Notes: a model not told the origin generated them from the sequence alone. Positions 42,438 to 50,734 are shown, counted from the first letter of the stretch. The stretch is 62,355 nucleotides of DNA from Oscillospiraceae bacterium (GCA_015069165.1 SVJD01000008.1:1-62355), one strand, 5' to 3'. Made by a program: numbers and translations.

Positions 42438-42718
42438 CTAACTGCATAAGTTCCTATTTTATTGCCTTTTTCTGCCTTGAAAGTGGACACTGCCTTTATG
42501 AGGCCAATCGTTCCGACGGAAATCAATTCTTCCATGGGCAGTACCGGCGATACGTACTTTTTGGCAACGTGCGCAACAAGGCGCAAATTGTGTTCTATAA
42601 GTATATTTCTTGATTGTTCGCGTTCTTTTTCTGTGCCGTTAAAGTATTTATCTATGCAATTTGCTTCTTCTTCGTCACTTAAAGGTTTAGGGAAAAGATT
42701 GTTGCCCGAATAATTCAT
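42424..42718 (-). CDS. sigK: sigK 5' half (sigma-K regions 1.2-2.4 start), interrupted
   Basis: From the ATG at 42718 the frame gives 98 residues up to the core: MNYSGNNLFPKPLSDEEEAN, then NILIEHNLRLVAHVAKKYVS and ELISVGTIGLIKAVSTFKAE, ending at YAVRCIDN. These are sigma region 2 motifs. After the core the frame reads ATLSRMGF and stops, which is element sequence. The hydrophobic pro-sequence of B. subtilis sigma-K is missing: the start is at the equivalent of the mature protein, and an in-frame TGA lies upstream with only a GTG (42730) as another start. Sigma-K without a pro-sequence is known from C. difficile, where excision is the main control. GGGTGAG lies close before the ATG. Confidence 0.95.
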
Positions 42719-42826
42719 GTGCTCACCCACAAAACATTCTCTATAGGCAATATATGAATAACTCAGACTTGTTTGTGTCTGTCAGAATGTAAAAACAATC
42801 GCAAAAGAGTATAAAATATAGTTAAA

Positions 42827-42862
42827 AATTAGGTTGTATTTATCCTAATTCCGGGATATAAT
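42827..42862 (+). promoter_or_regulatory. Promoter and operator of phd-doc
   Basis: AATTAGG (42827-42833) and CCTAATT (42844-42850) form a perfect 7-bp inverted repeat with a 10-bp spacer, overlapping the -35 TTGTAT (42834-42839); TATAAT is at 42857-42862 after 17 bp. Consistent with autorepression by the antitoxin. Confidence 0.75.
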
Positions 42863-42881
42863 AATAACAGAGGTGATAAAA

Positions 42882-43133
42882 ATGATGGTTAACACTAATT
42901 ATTTAGTTCCCATGACTGAGGCCAATCAAAATTTTTCAAGAGTCGTTCGAATCGTTGATGAAAGCGGTTTGGCTGTTATTTTGAAAAATAATAAACCAAA
43001 ATATGTTGTTGTTGATTTTGATGAGTATGATAATATCGCGTCTGCCATGCAAATGCGTAAAGCAATAATTGACGGTATTGCAGACAATATCATCGATGAA
43101 AATATGGAAGCCTTTTTGGAGTTGGCTAAATAA
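42882..43133 (+). CDS. Phd/YefM-type antitoxin
   Basis: 83 residues from the ATG at 42882 (AGGTGA 5 bases upstream; the adjacent ATG at 42885 is equally possible). PMTEANQNFSRVVRIVDESG and LAVILKNNKPKYVVVDFDEY are Phd family motifs: the N-terminus dimerises and binds DNA, and the tail neutralises Doc. The stop overlaps the toxin ATG by one base. It lies just outside the skin-like element, divergent from the sigK 5' half. Confidence 0.88.
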   Translation: MMVNTNYLVPMTEANQNFSRVVRIVDESGLAVILKNNKPKYVVVDFDEYDNIASAMQMRKAIIDGIADNIIDENMEAFLELAK

Positions 43134-43510
43134 TGATACTTTTAACTGTAGAAGAAATAACCGCACTCCACAACAAACTGATTGACCGTACAGGTGGCAC
43201 TCATGGACTTCGCGACCAAAGTTTATTAGAGTCTGCGATTTATAGTGCTATATCCGGTTTTGATGGTAGCGAAGCATATCCAACCATTGAGGAAAAAGCA
43301 GCTCGTCTTATGTACTCACTTACTAATAATCACGCTTTTGTAGATGGAAATAAGCGCATTGGTGTATTTACAATGTTGATGACTTTACAACTCAACAACG
43401 TAAAAATTAATTACACACAAGCCGAACTAATTTCTCTTGGACTTTCGCTTGCAGAGGGAAAAACCGGATATATCGAAATTCTTGATTGGATAACAAAACA
43501 CAAAATTTAA
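43133..43510 (+). CDS. Doc-type death-on-curing toxin (Fic fold)
   Basis: 125 residues. LTVEEITALHNKLIDRTGGT is the Doc start, and NNHAFVDGNKRIGVFTMLMT carries the HxFxDGNKR catalytic motif with intact His, Asp and Lys. Doc toxins phosphorylate EF-Tu with ATP and arrest translation. It pairs with the upstream antitoxin. Its end overlaps the convergent RluD-type gene by 4 bp. Confidence 0.92.
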   Translation: MILLTVEEITALHNKLIDRTGGTHGLRDQSLLESAIYSAISGFDGSEAYPTIEEKAARLMYSLTNNHAFVDGNKRIGVFTMLMTLQLNNVKINYTQAELISLGLSLAEGKTGYIEILDWITKHKI

Positions 43511-44418
43511 TACTCTCCCCACTCCTCTGGCGGCTCTACTTCAAACACCATTTTTTCCTTTAAAATCGGGTGTATAATTTCTATTTTATATGCATGGAGC
43601 AACTGATGCGGCGCGCTGAAATCATTTCCGTAAAGCGTGTCGCCGATTATCGGGAAGCCGGAATAACTGCTATGTAATCTGATTTGGTGTGTGCGACCTG
43701 TTTCAAGCAGATATTCAACTATCGCATATTCAGAATTCTTCTGAAAATCACAGCGCACGCCGAGAGTTTTGTAGTGAGTTACCGCCCGGGCTCCCCCAGG
43801 ATCTATTTTCCTTTTAATTATGCTGTCATAATCTCTCATAATCGGCGCATCTATAGTTCCGGAAGGCTTTGCAGGTGCCGGACTGACTGTCGCTAAATAA
43901 TATTTTTTCATTATTCCTTGCTGGCTCTGGAGTTTTAAAGCCTCTTGAACATATCCGTTTCGGGCAATTATCACAATCCCCGTAGTGTCCTTATCAAGTC
44001 TTCCCACAAGGTGCGCATCTGTAAAAATACCCTTTTTTTGCCAATAATGTAAAAGGTAATTAAGTAATGTGCCGCTTTGATGGCTGCAGGTTGGATGAAT
44101 TACCATATTCGCAGGTTTATTCAGAACTATAAAAGCATCATCCTCATACAAAATGTCAAGCTCGCCTTCCTCCGGTTTTATCTCCGGCGGAACAATATCC
44201 GGCATACTTTCAAGACAATTTAAAAGAGCAACAACCGTCTGACCCGCCGAGACTTTTGCCGTACCCCAAACAACTTCGCCGTCAAGCAATATACCTCTGT
44301 TGTATTTGAGCACTTTAATCATTCCGGCGGCAATACCAAGACGCTCTTTTAACAATTCTTGAACTTCAAGCCCTTCGTCTTTTTCCTCTGCAACGTATAT
44401 AAGCCTATCCGTACACAT
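43507..44418 (-). CDS. RluA/RluD-family pseudouridine synthase
   Basis: 303 residues from the ATG at 44418 (overlapping the rqcH TGA). An S4-like N-terminus (IKVLKYNRGILLDGEVV) precedes the catalytic domain with DDAFIVLNKPANMVIHPT and HLVGRLDKDTTGIVIIARN, where the Asp of GRLDKDTTG is the conserved catalytic residue, and YLLETGRTHQIRLH. It isomerises uridine in rRNA or tRNA; the precise site cannot be told from sequence alone. Confidence 0.92.
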   Translation of the reverse strand: MCTDRLIYVAEEKDEGLEVQELLKERLGIAAGMIKVLKYNRGILLDGEVVWGTAKVSAGQTVVALLNCLESMPDIVPPEIKPEEGELDILYEDDAFIVLNKPANMVIHPTCSHQSGTLLNYLLHYWQKKGIFTDAHLVGRLDKDTTGIVIIARNGYVQEALKLQSQQGIMKKYYLATVSPAPAKPSGTIDAPIMRDYDSIIKRKIDPGGARAVTHYKTLGVRCDFQKNSEYAIVEYLLETGRTHQIRLHSSYSGFPIIGDTLYGNDFSAPHQLLHAYKIEIIHPILKEKMVFEVEPPEEWGEY

Positions 44419-46178
44419 CAATTTTCGCCCTCCGGTGCATCACTGGGACGAATGGTGATAGTTTTATAATTTACATAATTTACCATTCCCGGTCTTCCTC
44501 CGGGTTGTTTTTTAACATGTTTGACCCTCGTATAATCCACGTCTGTCTTACTCGTGTTTCTTGCACTGCTGTACCATGCGGCCAAACTGGCGGCACATTC
44601 TACACTGTGTGCCGTAATTTGTCCCGAATGTTCGCTTGTACATAAAATAACGTGGGAACCGGGTGCATTTTTAATATGAAACCACACATCGTCAGGTTTA
44701 GCTGTTTTACACGTAAGTTTTTCATTTTGAAGATTGTTTTTACCGATTAAAATCGTATATCCGTCTTTGGTACAATACTCTTGCGGTCGGCTTATCGGTG
44801 CACTTTCTTGGCGTTTTTTGGAATTTTTACCGTTTTTTTCTCGTTTTATATAACCTTCCTCCGTAAGCTCACGACGAATTTCGTCAATTTCCGCCACATC
44901 TGTATTATTCTCAAGAAGTACCGCAACACTTTGCAAGTATTCCGTTTCATTCAAACATTCTTCAAGGTATTTTTCTGCATTTTCATTTGCAGATTTGTTT
45001 TTTCTGTACTTTTTAAAGAACATTTGAGCATTTTGCGACACGGTTTTGTTTTTATCAAGCTCAATAATAACTTCCGGCATGCTTTCTTCGTAATAATTTA
45101 TCGCAGTTACTTTTTCTTCATATTCAGAATACCGATACATATTGGCTGTCAAAATTTCCCCGAATTGTTTATATTTCTCAAAATCGGCAGTTTCTTCGAT
45201 AGTTTTGCTGTGAATTTGTATTTTTTTACTGCATTTTTCCATGGCGGAATTAACATTTTTCATTACTGCCGCGCGTTTTTGTTTTAACCTGTCATCGCTG
45301 TCTTTTTCTGTATAAAAATCATCCAGCATTAAATTCACAGTACTGTATTTTTTTACTGAAGAAGCCTTTTGCTCGGCTGTTTCAAGAACGACTTGCGCAC
45401 AATGAAAGTCTTTACCGTCAATTATAACCGGTTTGTATTCTTTTTTGCTGATATTACTGCAACAAAAAGCAACTTCGCCATTCAAGGAAGAAATTTCCTC
45501 ATCTGTCAAATCGCCGTAATTTTTATTATGCAAAACACCTGCTTTTTCGCAAATCGCCTTACAAAGCATGGGACTGAATCCCGAAATTTGATTTAATATT
45601 GCTTTACTTGCCGAAATACTGCTTTGATTTTCTTTTTCTGTATCTATTTGTGTAAATTCTTCCGGTTTAATTTTATTTTGCTTGGGCGGGAACATATATA
45701 TTCTTCCCGGCATTACTTCACGCACCGAGCTCATATCTTCGTCAACGCGCTTGATTGAGTCAAAAATAGTGCCGTTTTCCGAAGTTAAAATTATGTTACT
45801 GTATTTTCCCATTATTTCGGCAATCAGTTTTTTTGTTACTATATCTCCCATTTCATTGTGAGTTTCCACCGTGAGCGTAACAATTCTGTCATAACCCTCT
45901 TGAGTAAGTGCCAAAATTTTACCGCTTTGTATGTGTTTACGCAAAACCATCGCAAAAGGCGGCGCTATCAAAGGATTTTCTTTTTTGCTTTTAGTAAGAT
46001 GTATTCGCGGATTTTCAGGATTTGCGCTGATTAAAAGTCTGTATTTTTCCCCACGCGAATGACACAGCAGCGTTATTTCGTATCGCCCTGTTTGAAAAAC
46101 TTTTTCTATTCTGCCGCCTTCGAGCAGACCGTTTATTTCCCAAACGGCCCCACTGAGTACGATTCCGTCAAATGGCAT
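44418..46178 (-). CDS. rqcH: Rqc2 homologue RqcH (NFACT family, formerly FbpA)
   Basis: 586 residues, AGGAGG before the ATG. It begins MPFDGIVLSGAVWEINGLLE, the NFACT-N signature, and carries KYRLLISANPENPRIHLTKS, a central coiled coil (~280-430) and NFACT-R with DVWFHIKNAPGSHVILCTSE and GRPGMVNYVNYKTI. RqcH binds stalled 50S-peptidyl-tRNA and adds C-terminal alanine tails that mark the nascent chain for degradation. It is coupled to the RluD-type gene. Confidence 0.95.
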   Translation of the reverse strand: MPFDGIVLSGAVWEINGLLEGGRIEKVFQTGRYEITLLCHSRGEKYRLLISANPENPRIHLTKSKKENPLIAPPFAMVLRKHIQSGKILALTQEGYDRIVTLTVETHNEMGDIVTKKLIAEIMGKYSNIILTSENGTIFDSIKRVDEDMSSVREVMPGRIYMFPPKQNKIKPEEFTQIDTEKENQSSISASKAILNQISGFSPMLCKAICEKAGVLHNKNYGDLTDEEISSLNGEVAFCCSNISKKEYKPVIIDGKDFHCAQVVLETAEQKASSVKKYSTVNLMLDDFYTEKDSDDRLKQKRAAVMKNVNSAMEKCSKKIQIHSKTIEETADFEKYKQFGEILTANMYRYSEYEEKVTAINYYEESMPEVIIELDKNKTVSQNAQMFFKKYRKNKSANENAEKYLEECLNETEYLQSVAVLLENNTDVAEIDEIRRELTEEGYIKREKNGKNSKKRQESAPISRPQEYCTKDGYTILIGKNNLQNEKLTCKTAKPDDVWFHIKNAPGSHVILCTSEHSGQITAHSVECAASLAAWYSSARNTSKTDVDYTRVKHVKKQPGGRPGMVNYVNYKTITIRPSDAPEGEN

Positions 46179-46265
46179 TGTCGCGCCCTCCTGAAAACCT
46201 TAATAATAAATAAAATTATAGCACAGTAATACATAAATAGACAATTCTATTTTGCGGCGAGTTAT

Positions 46266-46299
46266 CTTTTTGTCCCTTTTTCGTTTTCGAGACAAAAAG
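46266..46299. repeat. Dispersed hairpin related to the 53-bp tandem repeat
   Basis: CTTTTTGTCCC (46266-46276) and GAGACAAAAAG (46289-46299) pair over 11 bp with one G-T wobble, with a 12-nt T-rich loop containing TTTTTCGTTTTC. It matches the TTTTGTC...GACAAAA hairpin repeated at 51518-51758. It is in the 228-bp gap between rqcH and the glycerophosphodiesterase. Confidence 0.7.
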
Positions 46300-46407
46300 T
46301 ATAAAGTTACTTAAATTTTAAATTTTCCAAGATTTATTTTGCACTATCTGATACAATATAGTATATACTAAAAGTAGTCTTTCCCATTTAAGAAAGTAGG
46401 TGTTTGT

Positions 46408-47139
46408 GTGCAAAATTTATTGAAATGGGACTATGCCCACAGAGGTCTTCACGACAAAAGTGCCGGCATTCCGGAGAACAGTCTTGCTGCTTTTAAAGCC
46501 GCCTGCGATTCAGGCTACGGAGCCGAACTTGATGTTCATCTTTTAAAAGATAATTCGTTGGCGGTAATTCACGATTCTTCATTGCTTCGTACAACGGGAA
46601 AAGACGGAAATGCAGAAGATTTAACACATTCCGAATTAAAAAACTATTTTCTTGAAGGTACAACGGAAACTATTCCTGCTTTTGAAGACGTACTTTCAAT
46701 TTTTGAAGGACACGCACCGCTTATTATCGAATTGAAAACCTCCGGCAAAAATACCGCACAGTTATGTAAAGCAGTATGTGAAGTGTTAGACAATTATAAA
46801 GGAGTTTTTTGCATAGAATCTTTTGACCCTCGCTGTCTAAGGTGGCTCCGCCGCCACAGGCCTCATTTTTTGCGCGGTCAATTATCACAGAATTTTATTA
46901 AAAGGCCCTCAGGTTTTGGTAAAATTGTCGATTTTTTACTGACATTGTTAGTTCCGAATATTTTTACGCGCCCGGATTTTATCGCTTATCACCACAGTGA
47001 TACAAAGGATTTCGGATTCCGTTTGGCAACAAAACTTTTCAAAAAACAAGGTGTAGTGTGGACTGTCACAAAGCGTTCCGACTACGAAAAAGCCAAAAAA
47101 GAGAAATATATGGTAATTTTTGAAGGGTTCAAACCGTAA
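46408..47139 (+). CDS. Glycerophosphodiester phosphodiesterase family protein
   Basis: 243 residues from a GTG start with AGTAGGTG upstream. WDYAHRGLHDKSAGIPENSL carries the HRG and PEN motifs, followed by GYGAELDVHLLKDNSLAVIH (E-x-D and the H of VIH). These are metal-binding and catalytic residues of GDPD enzymes, which hydrolyse glycerophosphodiesters to glycerol-3-phosphate and an alcohol. No signal peptide, so cytoplasmic. Its end overlaps the convergent antitoxin-like gene by 11 bp. Confidence 0.92.
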   Translation: MQNLLKWDYAHRGLHDKSAGIPENSLAAFKAACDSGYGAELDVHLLKDNSLAVIHDSSLLRTTGKDGNAEDLTHSELKNYFLEGTTETIPAFEDVLSIFEGHAPLIIELKTSGKNTAQLCKAVCEVLDNYKGVFCIESFDPRCLRWLRRHRPHFLRGQLSQNFIKRPSGFGKIVDFLLTLLVPNIFTRPDFIAYHHSDTKDFGFRLATKLFKKQGVVWTVTKRSDYEKAKKEKYMVIFEGFKP

Positions 47140-47374
47140 AGGCAAAATCTTCATCACATTTTAATGTTCTACTCACAAAAGCTTCATCTTTAGCTGCCTC
47201 TTGCATCATTGCCGTATATTTATTTTTCCTTATTTGCACAAGATAAGATTCAACGGCTTGGTAAATTGCCAAATCAATAGAAGCAACTTGTTCAGTTTGC
47301 ACAAGTTTTTTTAACTCATCAACAAAGGATGCAGGTAAAGTTAAGGCACATTGTGTCATTTCTGTAGGATTCAT
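47129..47374 (-). CDS. Small antitoxin-like (ribbon-helix-helix) protein, solitary
   Basis: 81 residues, AGGAGATGA before the ATG. TQCALTLPASFVDELKKLVQ and TEQVASIDLAIYQAVESYLV fit a ribbon-helix-helix DNA-binding start, followed by a charged, toxin-facing tail. No toxin gene lies on either side, so it may be an orphan antitoxin or a plain regulator. Family call tentative. Confidence 0.6.
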   Translation of the reverse strand: MNPTEMTQCALTLPASFVDELKKLVQTEQVASIDLAIYQAVESYLVQIRKNKYTAMMQEAAKDEAFVSRTLKCDEDFAFTV

Positions 47375-47523
47375 TATATCTCATCTCCTCTATGATGATT
47401 TTTTTGATGCATTTTTACGCATCTTTTTGTGACATCGTTGTGCAAAATTAGGTTATTTACTTTATGCCATAAATATGGTTTAATGTCAGTAGATAAACTT
47501 AAATTTAATGAGGGGGCTTCTGT

Positions 47524-47889
47524 ATGAAAAAATTTACAGTATGTGCATTGGTATTACTCTGCGTTATATCTATGACAAGTTGCAACAATATATCTGAATA
47601 CTTGACAGAAGACGAAGGTATTCAATTTCTTATTTTGCCGATTTCCAAATCTCGTGTGCGAATTGACGAACAACACAAGGAACACATAGACGATATTGAT
47701 ATAGATATGCTGATGGCAGCAGAAGAAAAAATCAATGAACAAGTTTCCCGACATCCTGAAAATTCAGCAATTTTTTTATCAATAAACGACGAAGGATATC
47801 TGTGTCTTTGTGCGGAGATAATTGTGGAAAACCCATCTTCAGCCTTAGGCCATGAGCACAAGTTTTTTCGCGAACGAATAACAAAATAA
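47524..47889 (+). CDS. Small putative lipoprotein
   Basis: 121 residues. MKKFTVCALVLLCVISMTSC is a lipoprotein signal with the lipobox SMTSC (Cys20). The mature part is acidic (HKEHIDDIDIDMLMAAEEKI) with no recognised domain. GAGGGGG lies before the ATG. Extracytoplasmic and membrane anchored; function unknown. Confidence 0.7.
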   Translation: MKKFTVCALVLLCVISMTSCNNISEYLTEDEGIQFLILPISKSRVRIDEQHKEHIDDIDIDMLMAAEEKINEQVSRHPENSAIFLSINDEGYLCLCAEIIVENPSSALGHEHKFFRERITK

Positions 47890-47915
47890 AGTAACAAACA
47901 CTCTCTTTCAGCGTA

Positions 47916-48713
47916 TTATCCTTGTTGGCGGCTCCAATTTTTAGGAGAAACGCCGTATTGCGCCTTGAAACTTTTAGAAAAATAAAGGGGTTCTTTATAT
48001 CCGCACAGCGTAGCGAGGTCGTTTGTGTTGGTAATGCCGCTTTCTATTAAGGAGACAGCATAGCTCAGACGTTTTATTTTAAGGTATTCAGAAAAGTTAA
48101 TTCTTACCATTTTCTTGAAAGCAGCAGAAAAATATTTGGGGTTATATGAAAATTTTTCGCTTACAGTTCTTAAATTTATATCGCTGTCCGTGAAATTCCG
48201 GTCTACATATTGTTTTGCCCGAATTATGTTATTAGTCTTGTCGGAATAATCGCTTTCTTCGTTATTACGGCACACATAGCCGAATACATTTAAAATAAGC
48301 GCTTCACAGAAAAGGTCGCAATTAGTGTCGGTCGAAATATTTAATATATGTTCCCAATTTTCTGCAAGAAATTCGAAATTATGATACACCGGCTGCGTGT
48401 ACGAAACATTCAGACGTTGTAACAACGCTTGAGTACGAAGTCCTGTAAAACTGATGTACATATACTGCAATTCCTGTAAATTCTCAATGTAATATGCCTT
48501 TGCAGAGAATGTAAAAAAAATGTCGCCTTTGTTTATAGAAAAATCGCCGGAATGAGTGTGAAGAACGCCTTTTCCGTTTGTAACCAACCCAATAGTATAG
48601 GTAGAAGTGAGGATAAATTCTTGCTTAAAATTCGCTTCCTTTTCGTATACGAAATTTATAATATTCAAGCTGTCGTTATGTTTTTGTGTTCCTATAAATT
48701 TACAGATATTCAT
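47916..48713 (-). CDS. AraC-family transcriptional regulator
   Basis: 265 residues from the ATG at 48713, which follows GGTGATTG; an in-frame ATG 12 bases upstream has no such site. An N-terminal cupin-like sensor (~1-150: LHTHSGDFSINKGDIFFTFS) precedes two AraC HTHs in the last ~100 residues (INLRTVSEKFSYNPKYFSAA and NTNDLATLCGYKEPLYFSKS, ending KAQYGVSPKNWS). It is divergent from the Gfo/Idh gene, with matching half-sites between, so it probably controls it in response to a sugar. Confidence 0.92.
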   Translation of the reverse strand: MNICKFIGTQKHNDSLNIINFVYEKEANFKQEFILTSTYTIGLVTNGKGVLHTHSGDFSINKGDIFFTFSAKAYYIENLQELQYMYISFTGLRTQALLQRLNVSYTQPVYHNFEFLAENWEHILNISTDTNCDLFCEALILNVFGYVCRNNEESDYSDKTNNIIRAKQYVDRNFTDSDINLRTVSEKFSYNPKYFSAAFKKMVRINFSEYLKIKRLSYAVSLIESGITNTNDLATLCGYKEPLYFSKSFKAQYGVSPKNWSRQQG

Positions 48714-48765
48714 ATCAATCACCATAGTAAATATATCAAAGATACGAGTTTAATTCAATAAAAAT

Positions 48766-48792
48766 ATGGATTTTTTTCTTATTTTAATGGAT
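48766..48792 (+). promoter_or_regulatory. Pair of AraC-like half-sites before the Gfo/Idh gene
   Basis: ATGGAT occurs at 48766-48771 and 48787-48792, exactly 21 bp apart (two helical turns), with AT-rich flanks; an inverted TCCAT follows. The spacing suits a dimeric AraC regulator. Found in the 149-bp gap between the divergent genes. Confidence 0.4.
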
Positions 48793-48862
48793 ATTTTCCA
48801 TTTTCAAAGACATAAATTTAATGCATAATAAAGGTATAGAATAATTTTGAGAGGCGAAACAT

Positions 48863-50113
48863 ATGACAAAGAAAAAGATTAGAGTAGGATTATTCGGTGT
48901 CGGCAGAGGTATGTTCCTTTGGAAATACTGCAAAAATTCCGAAAATGCCGAATTGGTTGCTATTTGCGATAAAAGCGAGATAGGTATTGCAAAGGCCAAA
49001 GAGCAAATAGCAGACAGCTCTGTAACATATTACAACGACTTCGATGAATTTATAAAGCATGATATGGATGCTGTATTTCTTGCAAACTACGCTACAGAGC
49101 ACGCACCTTTTGCCATAAAGGCAATGGAAGCAGGCAAAGATGTTGCCAGCGAAGTACTTCCCGTGCAAACAATGGCTCAAGCTGTTGCTCTCATTGAATG
49201 TGCAGAAAGAACCGGCAAAAAATACTGCTATTCCGAAAACTACTGCTATATGATAGGCCCTTATGAAATGAAAAAGCGTTATAAAAACGGTGATTTGGGC
49301 GAGTTTGAATACGGCGAAGGAGAATACATGCACAACTGTGAACCTGTATGGCACGAAATAACCTACGGTGAGCCCGACCATTGGAGAAATACAATGAGTG
49401 CATTTTTCTACTGTACTCATTCTGCAGGTCCTCTTTTACATATCACCGGGCAAAGGCCTGTCAAAGTTGTTGGTGTTGAAGGTCCGTTTAACGCACGTAT
49501 GGCGCGTATGGGTGCAAAAGCCGGAAATATGGCAATTGAAATTGCCACTTTGGAAAGCGGAGCAGTAATAAAGAGTATTCACGGCGTTGGTCCTTCCAAA
49601 AATTCAGTGTGGTATTCGATTTACGGAGCAAAAGGCCGCCTTGAAAATCCCAGAGAAGATGCGAAAAACGAAGGCGTTGTATACGCTGCATTAGATAAAA
49701 CCGAAGGCATAAGCGAAGGCGAAGTTCTCTGTTATAAGCCTGAGGACGAATTTTCCGAAAAGAGAGCTGCTTTTGATCACTGCGGCAGTGATTATGTTTG
49801 CTTGTGGAATATTTTCGAGCATTTTTTGGGTAACAAAGATGCCGATATAATCGATGTTTACGAAGCTATAGATATGTGGATGATTGGCTTTTTCGGCTAC
49901 ATTTCAGCAATGAACAATTCTGCAGCACAGGAAATTCCCGATCTTCGCCAAAAAGAAATGCGCAATATTTACAGGGATGACCGCCGTTGCACCAACCCTG
50001 AAATTGCTAAAGAACAACTTCTCCCGTCTTATTCTAAAGGAGAAATTGATATTGCACCCCAAATTTATACAGGACACAGAGAAAAATGGTTAGAAAAAAT
50101 TAACAAGGAGTAA
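48863..50113 (+). CDS. Gfo/Idh/MocA-family oxidoreductase
   Basis: 416 residues. KIRVGLFGVGRGMFLWKYCK is a Rossmann NAD(P) site (GVGRG), followed by DAVFLANYATEHAPFAIKAM and AGKDVASEVLPVQTMAQAVA with a KXXP-like EVLPVQ in place of EKP. GPEGPF-type and PDHWRN elements occur in the C-terminal domain. The family oxidises or reduces sugars and sugar alcohols. No signal peptide. GAGAGG before the ATG. The acetyltransferase starts 4 bp later, and AraC is divergent: a small sugar-responsive unit. Confidence 0.88.
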   Translation: MTKKKIRVGLFGVGRGMFLWKYCKNSENAELVAICDKSEIGIAKAKEQIADSSVTYYNDFDEFIKHDMDAVFLANYATEHAPFAIKAMEAGKDVASEVLPVQTMAQAVALIECAERTGKKYCYSENYCYMIGPYEMKKRYKNGDLGEFEYGEGEYMHNCEPVWHEITYGEPDHWRNTMSAFFYCTHSAGPLLHITGQRPVKVVGVEGPFNARMARMGAKAGNMAIEIATLESGAVIKSIHGVGPSKNSVWYSIYGAKGRLENPREDAKNEGVVYAALDKTEGISEGEVLCYKPEDEFSEKRAAFDHCGSDYVCLWNIFEHFLGNKDADIIDVYEAIDMWMIGFFGYISAMNNSAAQEIPDLRQKEMRNIYRDDRRCTNPEIAKEQLLPSYSKGEIDIAPQIYTGHREKWLEKINKE

Positions 50114-50117
50114 AACT

Positions 50118-50651
50118 ATGGCACAACTTATAATGAATTGGAAAAATGATGGAACACCGGTTACGGAAATAGCTCTTCCTGAGGGAGTAGAGGTTGTAGC
50201 TTTCCCTAACCTCGAAAACGCACTTAGTGCATGGGCAGACATTATCCCGTATCTTAATCCGGATGGCAACATGGATAAACCTGAAGATTATTATCAACAT
50301 TCTATGGTGGAATATCCTAATTATAATGATAATTTTTGTTTCTTTGTATTGGTAGACAACCGCCCTGCTGCCACACTTACGGTAATTTGTGATTACAAAA
50401 AGAACAAAGGATACATTCATAATGTGGCTTGCAAACCGGATTTCAGAGGAAAAGGTCTTGGAACCCTTTTAAACAGCGTTGCAGTTAATGTTTTGAAAAA
50501 AGAAGGTATGGAGGGCGCATATCTTACTACTGACGATTGGCGCATTCCTGCAATAAAAAGCTACCTCAGAGCAGGCTTTGCCCCCGATACTGTTTCGGAG
50601 CCCGATTTCAAGGAACGCTGGGAAAAAATATATTCTATAATTGGCAAATAA
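50118..50651 (+). CDS. GNAT-family N-acetyltransferase
   Basis: 177 residues, AAGGAG before the ATG. KGYIHNVACKPDFRGKGLGT holds the acetyl-CoA-binding (Q/R)xxGxG/A motif (RGKGLG), followed by MEGAYLTTDDWRIPAIKSYL, and RAGFAP is the usual C-terminal motif. Acetyl acceptor unknown. It sits 4 bp after the Gfo/Idh gene and is followed by a terminator. Confidence 0.9.
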   Translation: MAQLIMNWKNDGTPVTEIALPEGVEVVAFPNLENALSAWADIIPYLNPDGNMDKPEDYYQHSMVEYPNYNDNFCFFVLVDNRPAATLTVICDYKKNKGYIHNVACKPDFRGKGLGTLLNSVAVNVLKKEGMEGAYLTTDDWRIPAIKSYLRAGFAPDTVSEPDFKERWEKIYSIIGK

Positions 50652-50680
50652 ATCCGAAAAGTTATAACTACAAAATAACA

Positions 50681-50710
50681 AAGGCACTCACCATTTCGGC
50701 TGAGTGCCTT
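50681..50710. terminator. Bidirectional terminator between acetyltransferase and rubrerythrin genes
   Basis: AAGGCACTCA (50681-50690), CCATTTCGGC loop, TGAGTGCCTT (50701-50710): a perfect 10-bp stem between convergent genes. Confidence 0.8.
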
Positions 50711-50734
50711 AACTTTATCTGTTCGGTTATTTTT

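Noticed and set aside
42731-42826. Sigma-E promoter for sigK
   Set aside because: CATATATT resembles a -10 but no suitable -35 was found at the right distance.
46266-46299. Terminator of the glycerophosphodiesterase or rqcH gene
   Set aside because: It lies upstream of both start codons, so it cannot end either gene; it matches the tandem hairpin family instead.
46339-46369. Promoter TTGCAC/TATACT before the glycerophosphodiesterase gene
   Set aside because: The spacer would be 19 bp, so the match is weak.
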